This document shows, piece after piece, positions 1 through 5,645 of a stretch of DNA of 8,948 bases. Source of the DNA: S5133MH16 sp050117895 (lineage in GTDB: Bacteria; Desulfobacterota; Desulfobacteria; Desulfobacterales; UBA11574). Each line of letters starts with the position of its first letter. Within the stretch, counting starts at the first letter, position 1. The stretch is taken from NCBI GenBank assembly GCA_050117895.1, contig JASFLX010000113.1, positions 1 to 8,948 of the forward strand. Direction: 5' to 3'. A model generated the notes under the pieces. It searched no databases, had not been told where the DNA came from, and worked only from the letters and a program-made list of their open reading frames with translations. The position numbers and the translations under genes are program-made.

Positions 1-1440
1 GAACGTGTGGGATCCATCATCGTGGCGACCGGTCTGGAGCCTTATGATCCCACTGAGCTTGACGAATATGGATATACAAGATTCGAAAATGTTCTCACCA
101 GTCTTGAATTTGAACGCCTCATCAATGCCGGAGGTCCTACCAAAGGAAAACTGATTCGCCCCACAGACAGAAGACGTCCCAAATCCGTCGGGTTTATTCA
201 GTGTGTGGGCTCACGTTCCGCCAGGAAAGGCAGCAGCTATTGCTCCAATACCTGCTGTATGAACACCATTAAAAGCACACTGGTACTCAAAGAACATTAC
301 CCTGATATTGACATAAAGGTTTTTTATATCGATATTCGTGCATTTGGCAAAGGATTCGAAGATCTCTTTATGCGCAGCCGTCGTCTGGGAGTGCATTACC
401 TGAGAGGTTTGCCGGGCAACGTTGAAGAACTGCCGGATCACAGCATGCGGGTTGCGGTCGAAAATACGGTAACCGGCAGGCTGGAATTTTTCGATCTTGA
501 CATGCTCGTCTTGGCTCTCGGAATGAAGCCGTCCAAAAGTACCCGGCGGCTCCAAGAAATGCTGGGGCTTCAGCTAACCCCCGACGGTTTTTACCTGGAA
601 GCTCATCCCAAGCTCCAACCGGTTGACGCGGCCTCTCGAGGAATTTTCTATGCAGGATGCGCCGAGAGCCCCAAGGATATCAAAGACAGCGTTACACAGG
701 CTTCAGCCGCCGCCGTCCGTGCCATTCGCCTGATGCATAAAGGAGAAATCTACACGGAACCTATTACTTCGGAAATAGATCCCGAAAAGTGCAATGCTTG
801 CGGCAAGTGTGTTGAAATTTGTCCCTACAATGCCATTACCAAAGGTATCAGAAAAAAGACGCCTTGTGTCGTGAATACGGCGGCATGCGCCGGCTGCGGC
901 ACTTGTGCTGCGGAATGCCCTTATGACGCCATTGTTATGAACCATTTTACAGACGGTCAAATTAACCATCAAATCGATTCCATGCTCGAAAAAAGCTCGC
1001 GAGAAAAAATTCTGGTGTTTGCCTGCAACTGGTGCTCATATGCCGGCGCGGATTACGCGGGGGTCTCACGTCTTCAGTATCCCTCAAATGTTCGGATTAT
1101 CCGGACCATGTGCTCCGGCCGGGTTGACGAAAAATTTATCTTTAACGGTTTTCTTAACGGTGCGCCGGTTATCCTGGTCAGTGGATGTCATATGGGTGAC
1201 TGTCACTATATTGATGCCAACCGCTGGACCGAGAAAAGAGTTAAAAAGATTCGAAAAAAAATGGAGAAACTGGGAATCCGCCTCGAAAGGCTCCAGCTCG
1301 AATGGATCAGTGCGGCAGAAGGGAGTCGATTTACCGAGATAATGGGAAGGATGGAAAGACTGCGTCAAAGCGTTTCCATTCAGGAGATTTCAGAAACAAT
1401 TGAGATACTAGAAAATCGGGAAAAAATGACCCAAAACTGA
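1..1440 (+). CDS. HdrA-like flavoprotein fused to MvhD domain (5' partial)
   Basis: The reading frame is open from base 1, so the N-terminus is missing; 479 codons remain. Residue numbers count from the first codon. The FAD-binding fold shows in GSIIVATG (4-11) and in GIFYAGCAESPKDIKDSVTQ (214-233). A Cys-rich HdrA segment (CVGSR, then YCSNTCC) lies at about 68-86. Two 4Fe-4S ferredoxin motifs follow: CNACGKCVEICP near 264-275 and CAGCGTCAAECP near 296-307. The last 145 residues are an MvhD-type domain with Cys at 342, 345, 371, 396 and 401, which in this family ligate a 2Fe-2S cluster. Known HdrA proteins bifurcate or confurcate electrons between ferredoxin and disulfide or other acceptors, and MvhD links them to hydrogenase or formate dehydrogenase. 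QmoB is a related HdrA-MvhD fusion, but no qmoC follows here, so the partner is unknown. All positions that carry selenocysteine in some homologues are Cys. Confidence 0.93.
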   Translation, partial: ERVGSIIVATGLEPYDPTELDEYGYTRFENVLTSLEFERLINAGGPTKGKLIRPTDRRRPKSVGFIQCVGSRSARKGSSYCSNTCCMNTIKSTLVLKEHYPDIDIKVFYIDIRAFGKGFEDLFMRSRRLGVHYLRGLPGNVEELPDHSMRVAVENTVTGRLEFFDLDMLVLALGMKPSKSTRRLQEMLGLQLTPDGFYLEAHPKLQPVDAASRGIFYAGCAESPKDIKDSVTQASAAAVRAIRLMHKGEIYTEPITSEIDPEKCNACGKCVEICPYNAITKGIRKKTPCVVNTAACAGCGTCAAECPYDAIVMNHFTDGQINHQIDSMLEKSSREKILVFACNWCSYAGADYAGVSRLQYPSNVRIIRTMCSGRVDEKFIFNGFLNGAPVILVSGCHMGDCHYIDANRWTEKRVKKIRKKMEKLGIRLERLQLEWISAAEGSRFTEIMGRMERLRQSVSIQEISETIEILENREKMTQN

Positions 1441-1577
1441 ATAATAACAAAGATTTTAAAGGATTTACTCCATCCCCTTAAATCAACCCCGCCGGCAGCA
1501 TTTCCTTTCCAATTCCAATCTATTTTATTACCTTAAAGGAACGGGTGAACTTTTTTAGTATATAGGAGAAAGACATA

Positions 1578-2654
1578 ATGGAAGACTGGGTCCAACAACT
1601 CCAAAACAGCGTTAACACCCTTGATAGACTGAAAGCGGTTGTCAATGTCACCCCAGACGAAGAAGAGGCCATATCGACTCTTAATACGACATGGGGAACC
1701 ACCCCTTATTTTGCTTCTTTAATGGATCCGGATAACCCGGGTTGTCCCATACGCAAACAGGTTATCCCTTCCATGAAAGAAACCGAGAATCGATATGGAA
1801 TGCTAAATTACCTGATCTGGGAAGAAAACCGCGATACCGAGGAGATCAGACCCGACTGTATTGCCAGGCAGTATCATGACCGCATCGCCCTTACCGTTAC
1901 CGATGTCTGTGCAAATTACTGCCGTCATTGTTTTCGTAAAGAGCTTGTGATTGATCGAGAGCTCAAGCTTCGTTTTGATTTGGAAGAGGGTATTGCGTGG
2001 ATTCGTGAACATGAAGAGATTCGGGATGTTCTCATTACCGGCGGTGACCCTTTTATACTTTCAGACCAAAAAATTGAATACCTTATCCGAAAGTTGAGAG
2101 AGATCTCTCATATAGAGATGATTCGCTTTGGAACACGAACACCCATTGTTTTGCCTCATAGAATTACCGACGGTCTTAAAAAGGTTCTGAGGAGTTATCA
2201 TCGGGTGCCCATTTGGGTGAACACTCAATGTAATCATCCCAAAGAAATTACGGATAAGACGGCACGGGCGGTTTTTGATCTCTTGTCCTGCGGAGTCAAC
2301 GTGGGCAACCAGGCGGTCTTGTTAAAAGAAATCAATGATGACGTAAAGACTTTTAGGGAGCTGCACCAGAAGCTTTTAGCGGTTCGCATCCGGCCTTACT
2401 ATGTGTTTTACTGTGAGCCGGCACCGGGAATCGATCATTTCCGGACACCGATTGAAAAGGGGGCTGAACTTATTCGAGATGCACTGCGGGGTCACACCAC
2501 AGGTCTGGCTCAGCCCATGTATGTCATTGCCACAAACATCGGTAAGATTCCTTTAATGCCGGATTATTACATCGTGGAAAAGAATGAGAAAGAATATATC
2601 CTGAAAAATTATCAGGGGATTTATACAGCCTGGCCGAATATGCCGGAATCCTGA
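1578..2654 (+). CDS. KamA-family radical SAM aminomutase-like protein
   Basis: This is a 358-residue protein preceded by a clear AGGAGAA ribosome binding site (1564-1570) eight bases before ATG. The radical SAM motif CANYCRHC has Cys at 111, 115 and 118, GGDP follows at 155-158, and Lys323 in NIGKIPLMPDY matches the PLP-binding lysine of lysine 2,3-aminomutase. The family moves an amino group between alpha and beta carbons using 5'-deoxyadenosyl radical and PLP. Two points are odd. Aligned by eye to the clostridial lysine enzyme, the two Asp residues that hold the substrate side-chain amine become Glu280 and about Ala318. The C-terminal extension with the zinc-binding Cys residues is absent, as in the shorter EpmB type. 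The substrate is therefore not assured to be lysine; glutamate, arginine, free lysine or a protein lysine (EpmB-like) remain possible. No ablB-type acetyltransferase or efp gene is in view. Its 3' end converges on the next gene. Confidence 0.92.
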   Translation: MEDWVQQLQNSVNTLDRLKAVVNVTPDEEEAISTLNTTWGTTPYFASLMDPDNPGCPIRKQVIPSMKETENRYGMLNYLIWEENRDTEEIRPDCIARQYHDRIALTVTDVCANYCRHCFRKELVIDRELKLRFDLEEGIAWIREHEEIRDVLITGGDPFILSDQKIEYLIRKLREISHIEMIRFGTRTPIVLPHRITDGLKKVLRSYHRVPIWVNTQCNHPKEITDKTARAVFDLLSCGVNVGNQAVLLKEINDDVKTFRELHQKLLAVRIRPYYVFYCEPAPGIDHFRTPIEKGAELIRDALRGHTTGLAQPMYVIATNIGKIPLMPDYYIVEKNEKEYILKNYQGIYTAWPNMPES

Positions 2655-2664
2655 TAACGACAAG

Positions 2665-3339
2665 CTATTGGTTTGGAAGGAAGGGAGTAAGATCCTGGAT
2701 GTACTCTGTGAGTATTTTGAAGCCGCCGTCCGTTAATACAGAAATTGCTTTTTCCTTATCTTCAAAAGCCACCCTCATAATGAGCTGATAAATGCCCGGG
2801 AATTTTTTTACCGGCCAGGTCACCAAACTTTGGATACTGATCTGCTGATCCTTGAGAAGTCTCGAAACCTCGGCCACAACTCCGATACGGTCTTTAACCA
2901 GAACGATGAACCGCCCACTTCCCTCATCTACGCCGATGGCACGCAGCAGCACCTCCAAAACATCGGTTGTCGTGATGATTCCTACGAGCTTTTCCGCTTC
3001 CATGACGGGCAGAGCACTGATCCGGTTTTCCTGCATGATTAGGGCGGCCATTTCAATGGTAGTGTCGGGTGATATGGTGATGATTTTTTTTTTCATGATC
3101 ATTTCAACGGTCAACTGAGTCAACAGGTAATTCAACTCATGAACGCTGAGAGTTGTGGCTGGAGAGGCCCAGCTTTGCTTTACATCTCTGTCCGAGATCA
3201 AACCCAGTAATTTCTCATTTTCATCGACTACCAGAAGGTGGTTAATCTTTTTTTGTTCAATAATGTCTTTGGCTTTTATTATGGTTGTATCTGGGGAAAC
3301 CGTCACAAGATATGTATTCATCACGCGACCCACGTACAT
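2665..3339 (-). CDS. AcuB-like CBS-CBS-ACT domain regulatory protein
   Basis: The 224-residue protein has CBS domain 1 at about residues 1-56 (VMNTYLVTVSPDTTI ... GLISDRDV), CBS domain 2 at about 76-133 (MKKKIITISPDTTI ... GIITTTDVLEV) and a C-terminal ACT domain at about 143-215 (VLVKDRIGVVAEVSRLLKD). Tandem CBS pairs normally bind adenine nucleotides and ACT domains bind amino acids or similar small ligands, so a cytosolic sensor role is inferred; the target is unknown. The architecture matches proteins annotated AcuB in many Desulfobacterota, but no acetoin genes are nearby. A GTG at 3348 could extend it by three codons, but that GTG overlaps the Shine-Dalgarno sequence, so the ATG at 3339 is preferred. 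It may be co-transcribed with the upstream Cys-rich gene or use its own TATAAT-containing promoter in the 80-base gap. Confidence 0.9.
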   Translation of the reverse strand: MYVGRVMNTYLVTVSPDTTIIKAKDIIEQKKINHLLVVDENEKLLGLISDRDVKQSWASPATTLSVHELNYLLTQLTVEMIMKKKIITISPDTTIEMAALIMQENRISALPVMEAEKLVGIITTTDVLEVLLRAIGVDEGSGRFIVLVKDRIGVVAEVSRLLKDQQISIQSLVTWPVKKFPGIYQLIMRVAFEDKEKAISVLTDGGFKILTEYIQDLTPFLPNQ

Positions 3340-3346
3340 AGAGGCC

Positions 3347-3355
3347 ACCTCCTTT
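3347..3355 (-). promoter_or_regulatory. Shine-Dalgarno sequence fixing the CBS-ACT start
   Basis: Minus-strand AAAGGAGGT sits seven bases before the ATG at 3339-3337, ideal spacing. The alternative in-frame GTG (3348-3346) lies inside this motif and so cannot be the start it serves. Confidence 0.85.
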
Positions 3356-3384
3356 GCGAGATAAAAAAAGCTTTAAAAAAATAA

Positions 3385-3413
3385 ATTATACTCGTTTTTG
3401 GTGCGGAAGGAAA
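3385..3413 (-). promoter_or_regulatory. Possible sigma-70 promoter for the CBS-ACT gene
   Basis: The minus strand carries a perfect TATAAT (3390-3385). A weak -35 (TTTCCT, 3413-3408) lies 17 bases upstream. It would give a leader of roughly 40 bases. Only half of the -35 matches, so this is a moderate call; the gene may instead be read from the promoter near 3970. Confidence 0.4.
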
Positions 3414-3419
3414 GAAAAA

Positions 3420-3608
3420 TTATTTATTCAGTTCGACGTTGTTTAGACAAAATCGTCCTTCTTCAGCATAATCGATGGCTTGGAAAACACTTTCTTTTTC
3501 ATACAAAGCCTGGTGACATTGTATGGCCTGTAATATTTCACAATCTTTGGCGCATTTCTCTTTAGGCTGATTTTTCTTTTGACAATTTGCACATGGAGAA
3601 GAGATCAT
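3420..3608 (-). CDS. Small Cys-rich protein of unknown function (62 aa)
   Basis: This 62-residue ORF has an excellent ribosome binding site (GAAGGAGG, 3620-3613) four bases before ATG, which is the main reason to call it real. Six Cys lie at 6, 9, 19, 23, 31 and 54. The first four form a PCANC ... CAKDC arrangement (CxxC, nine residues, CxxxC) that looks able to bind zinc or an iron-sulfur cluster. No signal peptide or membrane segment is visible. The remainder is charged and probably helical. I do not recognise the family. It lies 80 bases upstream of the CBS-ACT gene and 123 bases downstream of a second small Cys protein on the same strand, so the three may form one transcript. Confidence 0.72.
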   Translation of the reverse strand: MISSPCANCQKKNQPKEKCAKDCEILQAIQCHQALYEKESVFQAIDYAEEGRFCLNNVELNK

Positions 3609-3731
3609 TGTGCCTCCTTCTGTTATGCTATTTTAATAATGAAAAACCATTTCCTTTAAAGCTAGATGATAAATATTTTGCCGATCTGACTGTAAAAATA
3701 AGAAAAATTTTATTTAAAAATACTGTTGCGG

Positions 3732-3887
3732 TTACTGAGTTTCCTCGGTTGTCTTTTTTTGCTCCTGAAAAACTTCACAATTCTTACACCAATTACGCAT
3801 TTTCCCTTTCCTAAAAATTTCAATGCAAACTTCACGATAATATTGCATTTTTGGATCTTTAGGACATGTTATAAATGTTTTGCCCAT
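3732..3887 (-). CDS. Small Cys-containing protein of unknown function (51 aa)
   Basis: A 51-codon ORF reads from the ATG at 3887 to the TAA at 3734-3732. The protein begins MGKTFITCPKDPKM and contains WCKNCEVF. Its Cys residues are at 8, 21, 34 and 37, spaced 12, 12 and 2, which resembles a compact four-Cys zinc-binding unit. An AAGGAAAG ribosome binding site lies five bases before the start, and an excellent sigma-70 promoter is about 70 bases upstream. Lys and Arg content is high. There is no signal peptide or membrane helix. The CKNC of this protein and the CANC of the next gene downstream suggest related binding modes, but the proteins are not obviously homologous. Function is unknown; a nucleic-acid-binding or regulatory microprotein is a guess. 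Confidence 0.68.
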   Translation of the reverse strand: MGKTFITCPKDPKMQYYREVCIEIFRKGKMRNWCKNCEVFQEQKKTTEETQ

Positions 3888-3909
3888 CTATTCTTTCCTT
3901 AATCTTTAT

Positions 3910-3927
3910 AATAATTTCATAATTATT
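3910..3927. other. AT-rich hairpin in the leader of the 51-aa gene
   Basis: AATAATT, loop TCAT, AATTATT form a seven-base perfect inverted repeat (eight if the flanking T/A pair is counted). It lies between the predicted transcript start (near 3947) and the ribosome binding site of the 51-residue gene. It has no GC pairs, so it is weak as RNA structure and may instead be an operator or chance. Confidence 0.35.
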
Positions 3928-3953
3928 AGTATGTTAAACAAATTTTAGACGTT

Positions 3954-3982
3954 AATATAAAATAAAGTGTCTTGTGTGTCAA
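3954..3982 (-). promoter_or_regulatory. Near-consensus sigma-70 promoter of the Cys-microprotein genes
   Basis: The minus strand has TTGACA (3982-3977), a 17-base spacer and TATATT (3959-3954), a nearly perfect housekeeping promoter. The start of transcription would be near 3947, leaving a leader of about 60 bases before the ATG at 3887. It should drive the 51-residue gene and perhaps the 62-residue and CBS-ACT genes as well. Confidence 0.8.
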
Positions 3983-4072
3983 GGAAAAAGATACCACAAT
4001 ATATTGAGGTGATTGTTAAAATTTCGGTTCAGCAGTTCAAGTAAATTTGTTCCGCGTTACATTCCGGGATTC

Positions 4073-4081
4073 TGTGGATAA
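4073..4081 (-). other. Single perfect DnaA-box sequence
   Basis: TGTGGATAA on the plus strand is the complement of TTATCCACA, the high-affinity consensus DnaA box. Only one copy was noticed, next to AT-rich DNA. It could be regulatory or chance; it is not evidence of an origin. Confidence 0.35.
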
Positions 4082-4085
4082 TTTA

Positions 4086-4115
4086 TTGAGATATTACATT
4101 TTTAAATTGTATAAT
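4086..4115 (+). promoter_or_regulatory. Promoter-like site antisense to the KilA-N gene
   Basis: TTGAGA (4086-4091), an 18-base spacer and a perfect TATAAT (4110-4115) face rightwards. There is no convincing plus-strand gene downstream before 4807; the transcript would enter the 3' end of the minus-strand KilA-N gene. It may produce a short or antisense RNA, or be chance in AT-rich DNA. Confidence 0.4.
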
Positions 4116-4203
4116 AGAAGGATGTGAGATGCGAGAAAACCCTTGCATCGGGCAGAGAACAATTGGAGATAGTAAAAATAATCGTAGGTTTATGCCGGAG
4201 CCA

Positions 4204-4653
4204 TTATTTTTCGATTCTTTTAACGGCCGGTTCAATCGTTAACCAGCGTTTTACTTTTTGGGCGATTCTCTTTAAAAGCCATTCCTGGGCATCCGGACTC
4301 GCTTTGTCTGCTATTTGATCAGCGAGCGTAACATCACCCGCCTGGTACCGCATATACACTTCACTCATATGCATCTCTAAATCTTCAGACAAATATTTCG
4401 CATAAGCCAGGGCAATTTGCCAGTGAGCAAAAGTTCCTGATTGATCATATTTTTCTACCATGGGTTGAGAATGACCCATTTTTGACTCCAGTCTGATAAT
4501 AAAATGTATGGTTTCCGGGAGACGCAGCCACTGGGGGGCGGATTTGTTTTTGGGACGCCCCACAGCCTTCCAAAAATCTGTTAAGCAAAGGAGATCGTTC
4601 TTTACATTAATTTTTTGACCTTGGTAGTTGAGATTAAATTTTTGATAAACCAT
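4204..4653 (-). CDS. KilA-N domain protein
   Basis: The 149-residue protein is almost entirely a KilA-N domain (about residues 18-103). The characteristic blocks are LCLTDFWKAVGRP (22-34), APQWLRLPETIHFI (39-52), and SGTFAHWQIALAYAKYLSEDL (72-92, with the usual GTxAH-like and AYAKYLS segments). KilA-N domains are predicted DNA-binding modules common in phages, plasmids and bacterial islands, often attached to a second antirepressor-type domain. Here only a short helical Lys-rich tail (about 110-149) follows. The ribosome binding site GAGG lies shortly before the ATG. No integrase, phage structural gene or toxin partner is nearby, so it is an orphan, possibly a mobile-element remnant kept as a regulator. 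It is divergent from the MCE lipoprotein gene and may bind the inverted repeat between them. Confidence 0.88.
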   Translation of the reverse strand: MVYQKFNLNYQGQKINVKNDLLCLTDFWKAVGRPKNKSAPQWLRLPETIHFIIRLESKMGHSQPMVEKYDQSGTFAHWQIALAYAKYLSEDLEMHMSEVYMRYQAGDVTLADQIADKASPDAQEWLLKRIAQKVKRWLTIEPAVKRIEK

Positions 4654-4694
4654 GATTTTCCTCTTTTGGCGGATTTAATTTTACGATCACATCA

Positions 4695-4724
4695 TATTTA
4701 GTATATATAAAGCTCAGGTGTCAA
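4695..4724 (-). promoter_or_regulatory. Candidate promoter of the KilA-N gene
   Basis: The minus strand has a perfect TTGACA (4724-4719), an 18-base spacer and a weak -10, TAAATA (4700-4695), in a TATA-rich stretch. The -35 lies inside the left arm of the inverted repeat at 4718-4751. Confidence 0.5.
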
Positions 4725-4751
4725 ATAGGGAATGTTATCTGGTTTGACACC
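4718..4751. repeat. 9-base inverted repeat with divergent TTGACA arms
   Basis: GGTGTCAAA (4718-4726) and TTTGACACC (4743-4751) are exact complements separated by 16 bases. Read outward, each arm contains TTGACA, a -35 consensus: the left arm faces the KilA-N gene and the right arm faces the MCE gene. Either arm-binding operator sites or coincident divergent -35 boxes explain it; centre-to-centre spacing is 25 bases. Confidence 0.6.
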
Positions 4752-4770
4752 CAAGCGCTGCTATTATAAC
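4744..4770 (+). promoter_or_regulatory. Possible promoter of the MCE lipoprotein gene
   Basis: TTGACA (4744-4749) is followed by TATAAC (4765-4770) at a short spacing of 15 bases. An overlapping extended -10, TGCTATTAT (4759-4767), could act without a -35. The arrangement is imperfect, so the exact -10 is uncertain. Confidence 0.4.
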
Positions 4771-4806
4771 CTAAATGATTATCCAAGGTATGGAAAGGAG
4801 TTAAAC

Positions 4807-5481
4807 ATGCGTAAAAGAATTTTGATTTTACTGATACTACCGTTTGTTTTTTGGGCATGTAAAGAGAATTTTCTCAACCTAAAAATCCGCTTCAATCAGG
4901 TTCAAGGACTGAAACACGGAAACCGGGTCATTTTTGAGCAGAATCATATTGGCACCGTCAAACGGCTTTTTTATTCAGATGACGGTTATTTCATTGTAGA
5001 TATTGCCATAAAAAAAGAATTTGTTCATACCGCTACGGAGTATTCAAGGTTTTCCATCATTACGGATCCCCAAAACCAGGAGAAAAAGGCCGTTGAGATG
5101 ATACAGATCCAAAGCGGGGGGAAGGTTTTGCATAATAATGCCGCCGTAGAAGGTTCTACCGAAACGTCAATCCTTTTCCAGAAGCTTTTTGGTGGAATTG
5201 AGAACGGACTTAAAGATTTAGAAAAACAGTTTGAGCAATTCTCCAAAGACTTAAAAAGCATTCCGGAGACGGAAGAATTCAAAAATCTCGAGGACGAATT
5301 GAAGCGGTTGGCAGAAGAGATGAAACGATCCGGTCAATCGGTTCGGAAAAAGATAAAGGAAGAATTCTTGCCGCAACTCAAAAAGGAGATGGAAAAACTC
5401 AGAAAACGGCTGCATGAATTCGGCCGTGAGGATGAGATGAAACCTCTTGAAGTCGAATTGGAAAAAATTCAAAAAATATAA
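4807..5481 (+). CDS. MCE/MlaD-domain lipoprotein with coiled-coil tail
   Basis: ATG at 4807 follows AAGGAG (4795-4800) at six bases. An in-frame extension back to 4732 would bury the signal peptide and is rejected. The 224-residue protein starts MRKRILILLILPFVFWAC, a lipoprotein-type signal with Cys18 as the probable lipidated residue; Phe-Trp-Ala before Cys is a slightly unusual lipobox. Residues about 25-105 match the MCE (MlaD-like) beta domain, recognisable by RFNQVQGLKHGNRVIF followed by HIGTV. MCE proteins form rings or tubes that carry lipids between membranes. Residues about 128-224 are Lys/Glu-rich and predicted coiled coil. Usual partners, the MlaE permease and MlaF ATPase, are not adjacent, so it is an orphan; lipid transport or outer-membrane upkeep is inferred. 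Anchoring in the inner or outer membrane cannot be decided, and Lys at +2 does not signal retention. Confidence 0.82.
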   Translation: MRKRILILLILPFVFWACKENFLNLKIRFNQVQGLKHGNRVIFEQNHIGTVKRLFYSDDGYFIVDIAIKKEFVHTATEYSRFSIITDPQNQEKKAVEMIQIQSGGKVLHNNAAVEGSTETSILFQKLFGGIENGLKDLEKQFEQFSKDLKSIPETEEFKNLEDELKRLAEEMKRSGQSVRKKIKEEFLPQLKKEMEKLRKRLHEFGREDEMKPLEVELEKIQKI

Positions 5482-5560
5482 CGCCATAAATTCGTGAGAA
5501 ACAAAGCGAACGCTCCACAACGGCGCATTTCTGAACCGAAATTAAAAACGTTTGCCCTGT

Positions 5561-5594
5561 CATGAGAAATAAGAAACCTTGCATGAGGAAAAAG
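5561..5594 (+). repeat. Direct repeat upstream of the PilZ gene
   Basis: CATGAGAAATAAG (5561-5573) and CATGAGGAAAAAG (5582-5594) match at 11 of 13 positions and are 21 bases apart, two turns of DNA. They lie just upstream of the extended -10 at 5605, where an activator might bind. Short enough to be chance. Confidence 0.3.
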
Positions 5595-5604
5595 TAATAT
5601 GATA

Positions 5605-5613
5605 TGCTATAAA
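5605..5613 (+). promoter_or_regulatory. Extended -10 promoter for the PilZ gene
   Basis: TGCTATAAA is an extended -10 element (TG, one base, TATAAA) with no recognisable -35 17 bases upstream. The start would be about 5620, giving a leader of some 25 bases before the ATG at 5646. Confidence 0.5.
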
Positions 5614-5645
5614 TTCAGTACATAACAGAAAACAAGGTTGCCAAA

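Larger units (their letters stand above)
3888..4203. other. 316-base stretch without a gene
   Basis: No credible coding region lies here on either strand. It contains the minus-strand promoter at 3954-3982, the AT hairpin at 3910-3927, one perfect DnaA-box sequence at 4073-4081 and a plus-strand promoter-like site at 4086-4115 that points into the 3' end of the KilA-N gene. A GTG-start frame from 4124 overlaps the KilA-N gene on the opposite strand and is not convincing. Confidence 0.6.

Noticed and set aside
1438..1440. UGA of the HdrA-MvhD gene as another selenocysteine codon
   Set aside because: No hairpin follows, the MvhD domain is already complete, and the next 13 codons are not protein-like before TAA.
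1533..1561. TTAAAG-17-TAGTAT as a kamA promoter
   Set aside because: The transcript would start within the ribosome binding site at about 1568, and both boxes match poorly.
1441..1577. Small gene or terminator after the HdrA-MvhD gene
   Set aside because: Neither a supported ORF nor a hairpin with a T-run is visible; only the kamA ribosome binding site stands out.
2652..2667. Terminator between the convergent kamA and CBS-ACT genes
   Set aside because: The 10-base gap holds no hairpin; termination must occur inside the opposing genes or depend on Rho.
3587..3814. Plus-strand 75-codon frame
   Set aside because: It overlaps both Cys-rich minus-strand genes, lacks a ribosome binding site and has AT-driven composition.
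4020..4120. Replication origin
   Set aside because: Only one DnaA box, no cluster, and no dnaA, dnaN or other origin-linked genes.
4124..4318. Plus-strand GTG-start frame downstream of the 4086-4115 promoter
   Set aside because: More than half of it is antisense to the KilA-N gene and its sequence resembles no protein; a shorter ATG frame from 4129 (37 codons) is no better.
4732..4806. N-terminal extension of the MCE protein
   Set aside because: It would put 25 polar residues before an evident lipoprotein signal peptide, and a good ribosome binding site precedes the ATG at 4807.
5563..5598. 11-codon ORF MRNKKPCMRKK before the PilZ gene
   Set aside because: There is no ribosome binding site and it is very short; the region is better explained as regulatory DNA.
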